Below are positions 41,436 to 49,586 of a stretch of 64,000 nucleotides of DNA, in pieces. The stretch comes from Gammaproteobacteria bacterium. Lineage in GTDB: Bacteria; Pseudomonadota; Gammaproteobacteria; Steroidobacterales; Foliamicaceae. The stretch covers positions 186,001 through 250,000 of the forward strand of contig WTGP01000034.1 in NCBI GenBank assembly GCA_011523505.1, in the 5' to 3' direction. The translations under genes were made by a program, and so were the position numbers. Under the pieces are notes generated by a model. The model made no database searches, had not been told where the DNA came from, and was given only the letters and a program-made list of their open reading frames with translations. The first letter of the stretch is position 1. The number at the start of each line of letters is the position of its first letter.

Positions 41436-42613
41436 AATCAGAAGACACCAGACTGCTCAGGTTCAGCACGACACGCTCGCTCGTCTGTGAGCTTGGCGCC
41501 ATCGGCAGGCTCGGCGAGATTTGCGCCAACCTGTCCCCCGGCAAGGTGTTCCTGGTGACCGACCCCGGAATCGTCGCGGCGGGATTGCACGAGGCGGCCC
41601 TGGACAGCCTGGCAGGCGCGGGCCTGGCGTGCTCGGTATTTCAGGACGTTCAGGCCGACCCGCCGGAAGACATCGTGCTGAACGCGCTGGACCTGGCGCG
41701 CAACGAGGAGATCGGCACGGTAGTGGGCCTGGGCGGGGGAAGCTCGATGGACGTGGCCAAGCTGATCGCCGCGTTGTGCTATTCGTCGCAGGCGCTTTCG
41801 GAAGCTTACGGAATCGGCAATCTCACCGGTACGCGGCTGCCGCTGGTTCAGATCCCCACGACCGCCGGGACCGGTTCCGAGGTGACGCCCATATCCATTA
41901 TCACGACCGGGGCCACGACCAAGGCCGCGGTCATCGCGCCGCAACTGCTGCCCGATGTCGCGCTGCTGGATCCCGAGCTCACCGTCGGCCTGCCGCCGCA
42001 CGTGACCGCCGCGACCGGCATCGACGCCATGGTTCACGCGATCGAGTCGTTCACCAGCGCGATTCACAAGAATCCCTACTCGGACATGCTGGCGCTGAAG
42101 GCGCTGCAAATGCTTTCGGTCAATATTGAAACCGCCGTGCACGATGGCGGCGACCTGGCGGCGCGCACGGCTATGCTGCTCGGCTCCCTCCTGGCCGGTC
42201 AGGCGTTCGCCAACTCCCCCGTCGCCGCCGTCCATGCGCTCGCCTATCCGCTGGGCGGCCACTTCCACATCCCGCACGGCCTCAGCAACTCGCTGGTGCT
42301 GCCGCACGTATTGCGCTTCAACTACGAAACGGCTGCGGACCTGTACGCGACGCTCGCCCAGGTCATCGTGCAGGGGGCAGGCGAGGGGAGCGCTTCAGGC
42401 TCCGATGACGTGGCATCGGTGTCGCTGCCCGACTACTTCGAAGCGCTGACGGACCGGCTGATGATGCCGTCGAAGCTCCGGGAAGTGGACGTGCCCGAAG
42501 ACAGCCTGCCGATGCTCGCCAGCGAGGCCATGCTGCAGCAACGCCTGCTGGTCAACAACCCGCGAAAAGTGAGCGAGCAGGACGCGCTACGCATCTACGA
42601 GGCCGCCTACTGA
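41432..42613 (+). CDS. Iron-dependent (group III) alcohol dehydrogenase
   Basis: A 393-residue NAD(P)-dependent dehydrogenase of the iron-containing ADH family. The nucleotide-binding stretch is VVGLGGGSSMDVAK, followed by the family signature around PTTAGTGSEVTPISI. Metal ligands are likely D and H residues in TGIDAMVHAIES and the histidines of the GGHFHIPHGLSNSLVLPH region. Substrates in this family range from short alcohols to lactaldehyde and maleylacetate. It is translationally coupled to the esterase and lies downstream of the TonB receptor. It converges with the unknown gene at 42,638. Confidence 0.87.
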   Translation: MKSEDTRLLRFSTTRSLVCELGAIGRLGEICANLSPGKVFLVTDPGIVAAGLHEAALDSLAGAGLACSVFQDVQADPPEDIVLNALDLARNEEIGTVVGLGGGSSMDVAKLIAALCYSSQALSEAYGIGNLTGTRLPLVQIPTTAGTGSEVTPISIITTGATTKAAVIAPQLLPDVALLDPELTVGLPPHVTAATGIDAMVHAIESFTSAIHKNPYSDMLALKALQMLSVNIETAVHDGGDLAARTAMLLGSLLAGQAFANSPVAAVHALAYPLGGHFHIPHGLSNSLVLPHVLRFNYETAADLYATLAQVIVQGAGEGSASGSDDVASVSLPDYFEALTDRLMMPSKLREVDVPEDSLPMLASEAMLQQRLLVNNPRKVSEQDALRIYEAAY

Positions 42614-42637
42614 GCACCGCCGCTGGCGCGGCTAGCG

Positions 42638-43927
42638 TTAGTGCAGTCTCAGCAGTTTCCTTTGAACGACGATGTCGCAGGCATCGTTCCCGCACTGCAG
42701 CCCGCCGTTGTCGTTGCGGTAGGAGGAGCCGGCAGTGCGGAATTTCTGGTCCAGCACCGTTGACCTGAGCACATTGCCCCGGTTGATCTCTCCGAGATTG
42801 ACGACGGTTACCGGTCCGAGGTCCCGGTCGTCGACCAGCAGCCGGCCGACGATGGAGTGGCTCCAGTACCGGTAATTGCCCCGGTAAAAGGACGAGCTTC
42901 TGAGGTCGTCGTTGTCCTCGCTGAAATCGCGAGTGAACCGGATCGACACCGTCCCGAATCGCGAGTCGGCCGAGAAGTCGCCGCGATGGTCCCTGGGCAT
43001 CGCCGCGACCTTTACCAGCACCGAAGGATCAACCCGCTCGAAAGCCGCCGTCCACTCGTCCGAAGAGGCCGGTTCCAGCCCGTTCACGACCCTGGCCGCC
43101 TGTATCCGGTCGGCCCGCACGGCGAGCTCCTCGTGCACCGCGGGGAGCAGCGCGGTCGAGTTGGTCACGACCAGGGGGTAATAGGGCAATCTGCAAATCT
43201 TGTCCCTTCGATGCGTCCTGCCACCCACGGTTACGGTGTTTTCGACCATGAACACCGTTCGCAGGTACTTGCCCTCGTATTCGCCGTCGCACCAGACGTC
43301 GCACTGGCTGAAGCGCGAGCTGTAAAGCCGCAGTGCGGTGTTCTCGCCGAGGCGCCAGTCCCGTGATTTCCGTGTGCCGATGAATTCGGCGCCGTTGTCC
43401 GTCGTCGCCAGCACGCTGAAACTACCGCCGCTGGCGGCCTGCGCAAGGTAGGTCGTGTCATCGGTGGCCGATCTCGGGTAAAGAAAGAAAGCGAAGTCGC
43501 CGCCGGCATCGATCTCTACCGGCACGCCACTAACTTCGGCCACACCCCGAATGTCGTGGAACAGCGAGATGTTGTCCTCGGCGCCGACACCCTCGCGGCC
43601 ATGAACGAAGCTCCAGTAATTCCGGTTCGGAACCATGGCGCCGGGCCCGGTCCCCGGAGTCCGGATGCCGATAAAGACCCCCTCCACGACCCTGTAGTAC
43701 GGATACTCGTCAACGTGCTGGAAAACGTAACGAAACCGGTTGTTCTCCAGCCCCTCGCTCGAATGCCCGTAGTCGATCGAAGCCAGCTCCCGAAAGCAAT
43801 CCCCGTTGCCCAACCCCACGGAATCAGCCTGCAAAGGCCCGCCAAAGAAAGCCGCAGATAAAGCTACCGTCCAAAGCGCCCACGAACCCATACCCAACAA
43901 CCCCTGATTCGTTCCCCGGTCGCGCAT
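42638..43927 (-). CDS. Exported protein of unknown function
   Basis: A 429-residue protein with a hydrophobic N-terminal segment (WALWTVALSAAFFGGPLQA) that looks like a signal peptide; the true start may be the internal ATG at residue 13. The mature part is polar, contains several cysteines (DCFREL, CDVWCDGEYEG, CGNDACD) that could form disulfides, and is rich in beta-like segments. I recognise no family. It converges with the alcohol dehydrogenase gene and precedes the DUF2235 gene in opposite orientation. A secreted or periplasmic structural role is possible but unproven. Confidence 0.55.
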   Translation of the reverse strand: MRDRGTNQGLLGMGSWALWTVALSAAFFGGPLQADSVGLGNGDCFRELASIDYGHSSEGLENNRFRYVFQHVDEYPYYRVVEGVFIGIRTPGTGPGAMVPNRNYWSFVHGREGVGAEDNISLFHDIRGVAEVSGVPVEIDAGGDFAFFLYPRSATDDTTYLAQAASGGSFSVLATTDNGAEFIGTRKSRDWRLGENTALRLYSSRFSQCDVWCDGEYEGKYLRTVFMVENTVTVGGRTHRRDKICRLPYYPLVVTNSTALLPAVHEELAVRADRIQAARVVNGLEPASSDEWTAAFERVDPSVLVKVAAMPRDHRGDFSADSRFGTVSIRFTRDFSEDNDDLRSSSFYRGNYRYWSHSIVGRLLVDDRDLGPVTVVNLGEINRGNVLRSTVLDQKFRTAGSSYRNDNGGLQCGNDACDIVVQRKLLRLH

Positions 43928-44089
43928 CTTCGCTCAGAGTATAAACATTCCGTTGCCGGATACGCCTTTCGTTCTTAGGGCACGCGGCGATAACAGCTCT
44001 CCTCAGGCCGCCAATAACAAACTGGCGAAGTGTTGCGTACTTCCGTATGCTTGCGCACTGTTTTGGGATGAAGCAGAGGGGTGGGGCAA

Positions 44090-45268
44090 ATGGAAAAGGG
44101 CGGCAAGCGGCTGGTTATCTGCTGCGATGGGACCTGGAATGAGCCGGACCAGGAAGTTCACGACAATCCGGCTGACGAGACGGAGCCGACCAACGTATTG
44201 AAGATCGTGCGGGGCCTGGCGCCGGTCGATGGCGAGCAGGTCCCGCAGGTGGTCTATTACGACACCGGCGTGGGCACGCAGGGCCCGGCCGACAAGTACG
44301 TCGGCGGCGGGTTGGGTGGCGGGCTGTCGGAGAACATCCAGCAGGCCTATCGTTTCATCGCGAACAACTGGCGCGAAGGCGACGAGATCTTCCTGTTCGG
44401 GTTCAGCCGGGGCGCCTATACCGTGCGTTCCCTGGCGGGATTCATCGGCATGGCGGGGCTGCTGAGAAAGCAGAACTTGAGGCTGTTGCCGGAAGCGTAT
44501 GCGCTCTACCGCCTGCCTCCGGACAAACGTAAGAACGCGATGGTCCGCAAGCGGCTGGAAAAAGCGGGCGAGCCTTCACGGCGACCGGTTCCGATCAAGT
44601 TCATCGGCGTGTGGGACACGGTTGGCGCGCTGGGCGCACCGACGCCGATACTCGGCCGGCTGACGCGCAAGCGGGTGTCGTTCCACAACACACAGCTGGG
44701 CGACAACGTGGAGCACGCGTACCACGCGCTGGCGGTCGACGAGCGCCGGAGGCCGTTTCAGCCGGACTTGTGGACCGGCGCTCCCGCGGAGGGTCAGACC
44801 ATCGAGCAGGTCTGGTTCGCCGGCGTGCATTCCAATATCGGCGGCGGTTACCGCGACTGCGGACTGTCGAATATCGCTCTCGCCTGGATGGCCGGCCGCG
44901 CCGCGCGCCACGGCCTGCATTTCACCGGCTCGATCGCCGGAATGCAGTGCGAAGCGGCGGACCGCTGCAGGCTGGAAGACTCGTTTTCAGCGAGCTACCA
45001 GGCATTGCGCCTTGTGCGCGTGCGGCCCTACCAGCGCGAAATAGGCCCGAAGCAGTGCGGCGACATTCGCCCCGACGGAGCCATCGTTCCGGGCGAAAGC
45101 GCGCACCCAAGCGCCGTCGATGCCATCGGAAAACCTTTCGCCCGCAATCCCCGCAACGCGCCCTACGAACCAAGTAACCTGATCAGCGCCCTCGACGACG
45201 GCCTGCCCGTCTGGCAGGAGACTCAGCTGTCACGATTTGACGCACGCGCGGGAGAAACTGCAAGCTAG
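44090..45268 (+). CDS. DUF2235 alpha/beta-hydrolase (Tle1-like phospholipase fold)
   Basis: A 392-residue protein opening RLVICCDGTWNEPD, with the nucleophile elbow FGFSRGAYTVRSLAGFI and a conserved aspartate/histidine region (KFIGVWDTVGALG, GVHSNIGGGY). This is the DUF2235 family, which includes type VI secretion phospholipase effectors of the Tle1 group and many housekeeping or defence-linked hydrolases. No signal peptide. No type VI genes are visible nearby, so an effector role is only one option. Start: the ATG at 44,090 rather than a GTG nine bases earlier. The MORN protein gene follows 41 bases downstream. Confidence 0.83.
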   Translation: MEKGGKRLVICCDGTWNEPDQEVHDNPADETEPTNVLKIVRGLAPVDGEQVPQVVYYDTGVGTQGPADKYVGGGLGGGLSENIQQAYRFIANNWREGDEIFLFGFSRGAYTVRSLAGFIGMAGLLRKQNLRLLPEAYALYRLPPDKRKNAMVRKRLEKAGEPSRRPVPIKFIGVWDTVGALGAPTPILGRLTRKRVSFHNTQLGDNVEHAYHALAVDERRRPFQPDLWTGAPAEGQTIEQVWFAGVHSNIGGGYRDCGLSNIALAWMAGRAARHGLHFTGSIAGMQCEAADRCRLEDSFSASYQALRLVRVRPYQREIGPKQCGDIRPDGAIVPGESAHPSAVDAIGKPFARNPRNAPYEPSNLISALDDGLPVWQETQLSRFDARAGETAS

Positions 45269-45309
45269 GTGGCCCCTGGAATTCAAGACCCGGTGTTGGG
45301 GGTAATCGC

Positions 45310-45966
45310 ATGAAACACGCCGCATCCCTTCTTCTCGTACTCCTTTTCAGTCATCAGGCCTTCGCCGAGTGTGTCGAAGGCGATTGCACCAATGGACAGG
45401 GCCACATGAAATACGACGACGGCTCCCAATACATCGGCCAGTGGAAGGACGGAAAACGGCATGGCCGCGGAAAATGGAAGCTCGCTACCGGCGCCGAATT
45501 CGTCGGCGATTGGCAGGACGACGAACGCAAGGGGCGCGCCGTATACATTTTCGTGAACCGCGCCAAGTACGCGATCGAGTGGACCGGCGACGAGCCTCAA
45601 ACCAATGGCCCCTGGGCCTGGTCGGACGGAGGTAAATACGTCGGATTGCATGACGATCGGGAGCATGGACACGGGACCGTCATGTACAACGACGGCGGCA
45701 CTTATGTCGGGGGCTACAACCATGGCGACAAGCAAGGCGTTGGCACATTCGTTTATCCAAGCGGCGGCATTTACTTCGGCGATTGGTTCGAAGGCAAACC
45801 CAGCGGCCTGGGCCGTTTCATCCTGCCCGACGGCGGTGTGTATTACGGAGAATGGAAAGACGGCATGCCCAACGGCCAGGGACGGCTGACCAATCCGGAC
45901 ACGTCCATAAAGGAAGGACTCTGGTCAAACGGCCAGTTCGTCGACGAGGATTCCCCGCCCGAGTAA
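45310..45966 (+). CDS. Exported MORN-repeat protein
   Basis: A 218-residue protein with a signal peptide (LLLVLLFSHQAFA) followed by about six MORN repeats, seen as YIGQWKDGKRHGRGKW, FVGDWQDDERKG, YVGLHDDREHGHG, YVGGYNHGDKQGVG, YFGDWFEGKPSGLG and YYGEWKDGMPNGQG. MORN arrays form elongated beta-sheets that bind membranes, proteins or polysaccharides. The third-to-fourth spacing is irregular, suggesting one decayed unit. It follows the DUF2235 hydrolase on the same strand and might target it to a surface. Confidence 0.85.
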   Translation: MKHAASLLLVLLFSHQAFAECVEGDCTNGQGHMKYDDGSQYIGQWKDGKRHGRGKWKLATGAEFVGDWQDDERKGRAVYIFVNRAKYAIEWTGDEPQTNGPWAWSDGGKYVGLHDDREHGHGTVMYNDGGTYVGGYNHGDKQGVGTFVYPSGGIYFGDWFEGKPSGLGRFILPDGGVYYGEWKDGMPNGQGRLTNPDTSIKEGLWSNGQFVDEDSPPE

Positions 45967-45986
45967 AGGATCACCGTAGCGCGGAA

Positions 45987-46008
45987 TCCGGTGCGCGTCC
46001 TCAGTCGG
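45987..46008. repeat. Short remnant of the FGE-like gene 3' boundary (site 0)
   Basis: CCGGTGCGCG-CCTCAGTCG, a 20-base stretch here, matches (19/20) the sequence spanning the stop codon and 3' flank of the intact FGE-like gene at 49,574-49,593. The stretch from 45,993 also matches the truncated copy at 47,660-47,675 exactly over 16 bases. It marks the left edge of the array of truncated FGE-like ends. By itself the match is short and could be chance. Confidence 0.4.
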
Positions 46009-46087
46009 AAACTCCGCGAAAAATGCCCCGACGTATGCTCCATGGACGAATTGGAATCGCTGTTCGACGCAGAGAGTTAGTGTCCTT

Positions 46088-46109
46088 AAGGTAAATTATG
46101 TGTTACCTT
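46088..46109 (+). promoter_or_regulatory. Inverted-repeat operator ahead of HigBA-like genes
   Basis: A perfect seven-base inverted repeat, AAGGTAA (46,088-46,094) and TTACCTT (46,103-46,109), with an eight-base spacer ends one base before the toxin gene's ATG. Position and size suit the operator bound by the antitoxin. The antitoxin's helix-turn-helix supports this. A sigma-70 pair could not be set with confidence. Confidence 0.6.
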
Positions 46110-46110
46110 T

Positions 46111-46446
46111 ATGCCAATGATCCGCGTAAGGGAGTACGTCGATGCCGAAGGTCGTAGCCGATATGCAAGATGGTTCGGACGACTACCTGCTCCGGCTGCC
46201 GCCAAGGTATCAACAGCGCTTTATCGGATCGAGCTTGGCAATCTGTCCAGCGTCAGGAACCTGGGCGGCGGAATTTTCGAAAGCCGAATCAACTTTGGCG
46301 CAGGTTACCGGGTGTATTTCGGCAAGGACGGCAATGCCCTGATCATTCTTCTCGGTGGCGGCACCAAGAAGGGGCAACAATCGGATATCGAGGCCGCCCG
46401 CCGCCTATGGCGCGATTACAAACAACAAAAGAAACAGGAGCACTAA
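46111..46446 (+). CDS. HigB/RelE-superfamily toxin (phage Gp49-like type)
   Basis: A 111-residue protein with the addiction-module killer layout: RSRYARWFGRLP, then TALYRIELGNLSSVRNLGGGIFESRINFGAGYRVYFGKDG and LIILLGGGTKKGQQSDIEAARRLW. This is the Gp49/HigB branch of the RelE fold, ribosome-dependent mRNA interferases. The lysines and arginines near GGGTKKGQQ fit the active-site region. Toxin precedes antitoxin, as in other HigBA pairs; four bases separate the two genes. It looks complete. Confidence 0.82.
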   Translation: MPMIRVREYVDAEGRSRYARWFGRLPAPAAAKVSTALYRIELGNLSSVRNLGGGIFESRINFGAGYRVYFGKDGNALIILLGGGTKKGQQSDIEAARRLWRDYKQQKKQEH

Positions 46447-46450
46447 CGGC

Positions 46451-46801
46451 ATGGTTCTTACTCGTCATTTCAAAGAAACGATCCTGGCGCGCCTGGAGCG
46501 CGACCCGGAGTTTCGCTGCGAGCTGCTGAAGGAGGGAATCGACTCGTTGCTTTCGGGCGATGTGGACACCGCGAAGGTCGTTCTTAGGGACTACATCAAC
46601 GCTACGATCGGCTTTCCGGAATTGGGCAGGCAAACCCGCAAATCTCCCAAAAGCCTGATGCGCATGTTTGGCCCCAACGGGAATCCCCGCACCCAAAACC
46701 TGTTTGAGATCATTGGATGCCTTCAAAGGCACGAAGGAGTGCAATTCAGGGTCGAATCCGCTTCCGAAAGAGCGCGCGCGGACGCTGAAGTTAACGTTTA
46801 G
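46451..46801 (+). CDS. HigA-like antitoxin with helix-turn-helix
   Basis: A 116-residue protein with N-terminal FKETILARLERDPEFRCELLKEGIDSLLSGD and a compact DNA-binding part (GRQTRKSPKSLMRMFGPNGNPRTQNLFEIIG). This is the usual partner of Gp49-type toxins. It should bind the toxin and the inverted repeat at 46,088-46,109. It lies four bases after the toxin gene and ends 83 bases before the first truncated FGE-like copy. Confidence 0.82.
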   Translation: MVLTRHFKETILARLERDPEFRCELLKEGIDSLLSGDVDTAKVVLRDYINATIGFPELGRQTRKSPKSLMRMFGPNGNPRTQNLFEIIGCLQRHEGVQFRVESASERARADAEVNV

Positions 46802-46883
46802 CCAACTGTGCATTCCAGACGAAGTCTGCCACTGATTCCAGAGCTAAGCTGCAGCCGTGGCCGGCGCCTGCCGGGGCGTGCGC

Positions 46884-47065
46884 TCAGTCGATGTTGCGGG
46901 CGAAGCGGAAGCCGAAGCCCGAGCCTGCGGTTGTCGCGAATATGGGCAGGCGTGTCGCCACCCTCAGCAGCCCGGGAAAACCGGCCCAGGAGCCGCCCTT
47001 GATCACCCAGGTTCGGCAGGAGGGCCCGAGGTAGGGCGTTCCATCCCGGGGCGCGTCCGCGTGAC
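46884..47065 (-). pseudogene. FGE-like gene 3' fragment, copy 1 (most truncated)
   Basis: About 180 bases on the minus strand match the last 60 codons of the intact FGE-like gene at 49,587-50,612, from the PRDGTPYL region to the stop codon at 46,884, with scattered substitutions. The match begins abruptly at GTCACGCGGACGC; sequence upstream of it is unrelated. About 50 bases beyond the stop also resemble the 3' flanks of the other copies. Lacking a start and most of the domain, it cannot be functional. It separates the HigBA and HicBA modules. Confidence 0.72.
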
Positions 47066-47145
47066 TTCAGTCTGGCGATTCGAAGGCCCTTGCTATTGGA
47101 GGCGTGATTTCCGCTGAAAGCGCCTGGCCAAGTAATACTCCTCAA

Positions 47146-47172
47146 TTGCTGATACTGAGTTGTCGATATACT
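47146..47172 (+). promoter_or_regulatory. Possible hicBA promoter
   Basis: TATACT at 47,167-47,172 is a good -10. The best -35, TTGCTG at 47,146-47,151, is only 15 bases away, shorter than the ideal. It lies about 40 bases before the HicB start, in an AT-rich gap after the FGE-like fragment. Confidence 0.35.
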
Positions 47173-47210
47173 TTGGAACCTAGGGCTTGCAGAGGGAATA
47201 GAAAACTGAG

Positions 47211-47420
47211 ATGGAATACACAGCTGTGATCAAGAAGAGCGGCGAATGGTGGATTGGCTGGATTGAGGAGGTTCCTGGCGTGAACTGCCAGGAACGCACG
47301 CGCGAGGAACTGCGCCTGAGTCTTGCGGAGACGCTTTCCGAGGCACTTGAGTTCAATCGGCAAGACGCACTGGCCGCTGCAGGCGATGACTATTTCGAGG
47401 AGAAGGTTGCTATCGCATGA
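47211..47420 (+). CDS. hicB: HicB-type antitoxin
   Basis: A 69-residue protein with the partial RNase H-like fold of HicB: EYTAVIKKSGEWWIGWIEEVPGVNCQERTREEL followed by SLAETLSEALEFN. It neutralises HicA. It is short and lacks an obvious C-terminal DNA-binding domain, as in the short HicB group. Its stop overlaps the hicA start by four bases. Antitoxin first is one of the two known orders. Confidence 0.84.
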   Translation: MEYTAVIKKSGEWWIGWIEEVPGVNCQERTREELRLSLAETLSEALEFNRQDALAAAGDDYFEEKVAIA

Positions 47421-47605
47421 AGCGAGTTGAGCTGTTGAAGCTCCTTCGCCAACAGGGCTGCGAAAGGATTCGAGAGGGAAGACGCCATTCATGGTGGCGG
47501 GACAGCAAAGGCGAACGCCGGTCAGCGATTCCGCGGCATAGGGAAATCGACAATTTCCTGGCAAAAAAGATATGCAAGGATCTCGGTGTCGAGCCGTTCA
47601 AGTAA
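47417..47605 (+). CDS. hicA: HicA-type mRNA interferase toxin
   Basis: A 62-residue double-stranded-RNA-binding-fold toxin with KRVELLKLLRQQGCERIREGRRHSWWRD and the terminal PRHREIDNFLAKKICKDLG. The active-site histidine of HicA (GxxHxxW context) is H in RRHSWWRD, intact. It should cleave mRNA independent of the ribosome. It is coupled to hicB by a four-base overlap and followed after about 60 bases by the second FGE-like fragment. Confidence 0.88.
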   Translation: MKRVELLKLLRQQGCERIREGRRHSWWRDSKGERRSAIPRHREIDNFLAKKICKDLGVEPFK

Positions 47606-47638
47606 GCTGATCCCAGAGCAAAACTGACGCCCCGGGTC

Positions 47639-47658
47639 CTGGCACCGGCGGATGCCAG
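47639..47658. repeat. Small palindrome beside FGE-like copy 2
   Basis: CTGGCA (47,639-47,644) and TGCCAG (47,653-47,658) form a perfect six-base inverted repeat with an eight-base loop, directly after the stop of the truncated FGE-like copy 2. The intact copy has a related, imperfect sequence at the same place. It could be a weak hairpin terminator (no T-run) or a recombination-site remnant. Confidence 0.4.
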
Positions 47659-47667
47659 CGCGCGTCC

Positions 47668-48000
47668 TCAGTCGGCGTTGCGCGCGACGCGGAAGCCGAA
47701 GCCCGAGCCGGCCGTTGTTGCGAATATGGGCAGGCGGGTCGCCACCCTCAGCAAGCCGGGAAAACCGGCCCAGGAGCCGCCCTTGACCACCCAGGTTCGG
47801 CAGGAGGGCTCGAGGTAGGGCGTTCCATCCCGGGGCGCGTCCGCGTGACCCAGCGCGTAGCAGTCGGCCGTCAGTTCCGAAACATTGCCCGCAACGTCGT
47901 AGAGGCCGAAGGCGTTCGGCTCGAAGCTGGCGACGGGCGCCGTGAAGGCATAGCCATCGTCGCAGTCCGCGAACTGATCGTAGGGAATGTCCGCGGCCAT
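47668..48000 (-). pseudogene. FGE-like gene 3' fragment, copy 2 (possibly still translated)
   Basis: This 110-codon frame matches the C-terminal third of the intact FGE-like protein closely (MAADIPYDQFADCDDGYAF through VKGGSWAG to the last residue), ending VARNAD instead of VARDVD. The first four-fifths of the gene upstream, including the substrate-binding half of the domain, are missing. The break falls two bases after the stop of the first GST gene, so the fragment may be translated by readthrough coupling. About 95% of bases match copy 3, so the duplication is fairly recent. It is unlikely to fold as a complete SUMF1-type domain. Confidence 0.78.
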
Positions 48001-48002
48001 TT

Positions 48003-48701
48003 CTACTGTCCCTGTTCCAGTTGTGTCTTACCGAAGAACGCTTCGCGAGTCTCATCCGACGGGTCGCCGATCACTTCATGTTCATTCAGTAGGGCACATC
48101 CGCGTTGAACTGCTGGTCGATCAGACAAGGTGTTGTACCAGCGCTCTACATTCGGAAACTGAGTGATGTCAATTTCGTGCAGCCAGCGTACGTGGACCCA
48201 CGGATAGATCGCGACATCGGCGATAGAGTAGTCGCCAGCAATATATGGCACATCCGCAAGCCGTTTATCCATGACTTTGTACAATCGAAGTGTTTCGTTT
48301 TGATAGCGATCTATCGCATAGGGAATCTTCTCAGGCGCATAGCCAAGAAAGTGCCCACACTGACCAAACATGGGCCCAACGCTCGCCATCTGAAACATTA
48401 ACCACTGCAGGACTTCGATGCGCAATCGAGGGGATGACGGCAAGAGCTGCCCAGTCTTGTCGGCAAGGTAGATCAGTATCGCCCCGGATTCGAAAAGCGA
48501 GAAATGGGGGCCACCGGTTCCGTCGGCGTGGTCGACGATCGCTGGAATCTTGTTGTTGGGGCTAATCGTCAGAAAATCCTTTGCGAACTGCTCACCCTTA
48601 AGGATATTGACAGGGATTGTGGTGTACTCGAGTCCAACTTCCTCAAGCATGATCGCCACCTTTTGCCCATTTGGTGTTGGCCAGAAATAGAAGTCAATCA
48701 T
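48003..48701 (-). CDS. yfcG: Nu-class glutathione S-transferase (YfcG-like disulfide reductase)
   Basis: A 232-residue GST with the Nu-class thioredoxin-like start MIDFYFWPTPNGQKVAIMLEE (active Thr-Pro-Asn) and the hallmark ISPNNKIPAIVDH, SLFESGAILIYLADKTG. In E. coli, YfcG is a glutathione-dependent disulfide-bond oxidoreductase. The second domain (IADVAIYPWVHVRW) is complete. It starts directly after the stop of the upstream GST gene, so they form a two-gene operon. It ends two bases before the truncated FGE-like copy 2. Confidence 0.87.
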   Translation of the reverse strand: MIDFYFWPTPNGQKVAIMLEEVGLEYTTIPVNILKGEQFAKDFLTISPNNKIPAIVDHADGTGGPHFSLFESGAILIYLADKTGQLLPSSPRLRIEVLQWLMFQMASVGPMFGQCGHFLGYAPEKIPYAIDRYQNETLRLYKVMDKRLADVPYIAGDYSIADVAIYPWVHVRWLHEIDITQFPNVERWYNTLSDRPAVQRGCALLNEHEVIGDPSDETREAFFGKTQLEQGQ

Positions 48702-49418
48702 CTACCGGTTTTTTCTTATGTCGAGTACGGCCTGGACATGGCGTTGGTGGTTCTCCGGTGACATTTCGCCGTCATAATCGATATTCAGGTGTGTTTGCAC
48801 CGATGGGCGTTGGATGACCGCGTCGTACCAATCGCTCAGCGCAGGTCGTCCGTCGCGCCACCGGTACCTCGGGTGCAAGAGGTCTTCGGTGCTTCCTTCT
48901 TCGCCAAGGTAACTGACACCTTGCAGCAAGCCGGCCGAACCGATATCGAAGTCCGGGTTTGTTGCCGCCCAACGTTCGGCTTCGTCCAATGTCGCTACGA
49001 TCTTGGGCCACACCCATTCGTACAGTGTTCGGCGACGTGCTTCTTCCGGTAACCACGCTTCCATGCTCAGTTGCACAGCGCATTCGAATAGCGTGTCGCC
49101 GAGCGCAAGGCGACGTAGCGCATCCCAACGCTTCGCTCCGTCTGGGGGATAAAGCCTGTTCGTGACGCGTTGCGCGTCGAGAAATTCGACAATGGTTTGA
49201 CTACCGTACAGGACGGTACCATCCTCCAGTGCCAAACAAGGTACCTTCCCCAGCGGAGCGAGTTTGCTCATGTCGTACTGACCGGTGACGAATCGTCCAT
49301 TGAGGTCGCGGAATGGAAAAGTGGGCACTCGGGTGAGTGTCTCCCAAAGTCCCGCCTCGTGCGCTACGACTAAAGTCTTGTGCACGAAACTGTGGAACGG
49401 CGAGTAGAAAAGTCTCAT
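48702..49418 (-). CDS. Glutathione S-transferase family protein
   Basis: A 238-residue GST-fold protein with N-terminal FYSPFHSFVHKTLVVAHEAGLWETLTRVP, the glutathione-contacting GKVPCLALEDGTVLYGSQTIVEFLD and a helical second domain. It lacks the Nu-class motif of its neighbour and belongs to a different GST branch, perhaps with a detoxification role. It is the first gene of the pair; its stop abuts the next start. No strong ribosome site is visible before the ATG at 49,418. Confidence 0.82.
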   Translation of the reverse strand: MRLFYSPFHSFVHKTLVVAHEAGLWETLTRVPTFPFRDLNGRFVTGQYDMSKLAPLGKVPCLALEDGTVLYGSQTIVEFLDAQRVTNRLYPPDGAKRWDALRRLALGDTLFECAVQLSMEAWLPEEARRRTLYEWVWPKIVATLDEAERWAATNPDFDIGSAGLLQGVSYLGEEGSTEDLLHPRYRWRDGRPALSDWYDAVIQRPSVQTHLNIDYDGEMSPENHQRHVQAVLDIRKNR

Positions 49419-49586
49419 GTTTGTGGTGGCATGGGATTAATGTCGGCGATCACTCTTGGGCGTCTGCTGGGAGACAGGATATGGAAATGGTCGCGCGCAA
49501 CGACATTACACGAACATTTTCCAAAGACGCTGACGCTCCCGGGTCAAGTCATAGTTGGCCATCCTGGCGCCGGCCGGTGCGCGCCC

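Noticed and set aside
44090..45966. Type VI secretion effector-immunity pair (DUF2235 plus MORN protein)
   Set aside because: No VgrG, Hcp, PAAR or adaptor gene is nearby, and the MORN protein does not resemble known immunity proteins, so the claim would rest on the fold alone.
46798..47145. 115-codon minus-strand frame as a gene
   Set aside because: It reads the FGE-like fragment in the wrong frame and is therefore not a real protein.
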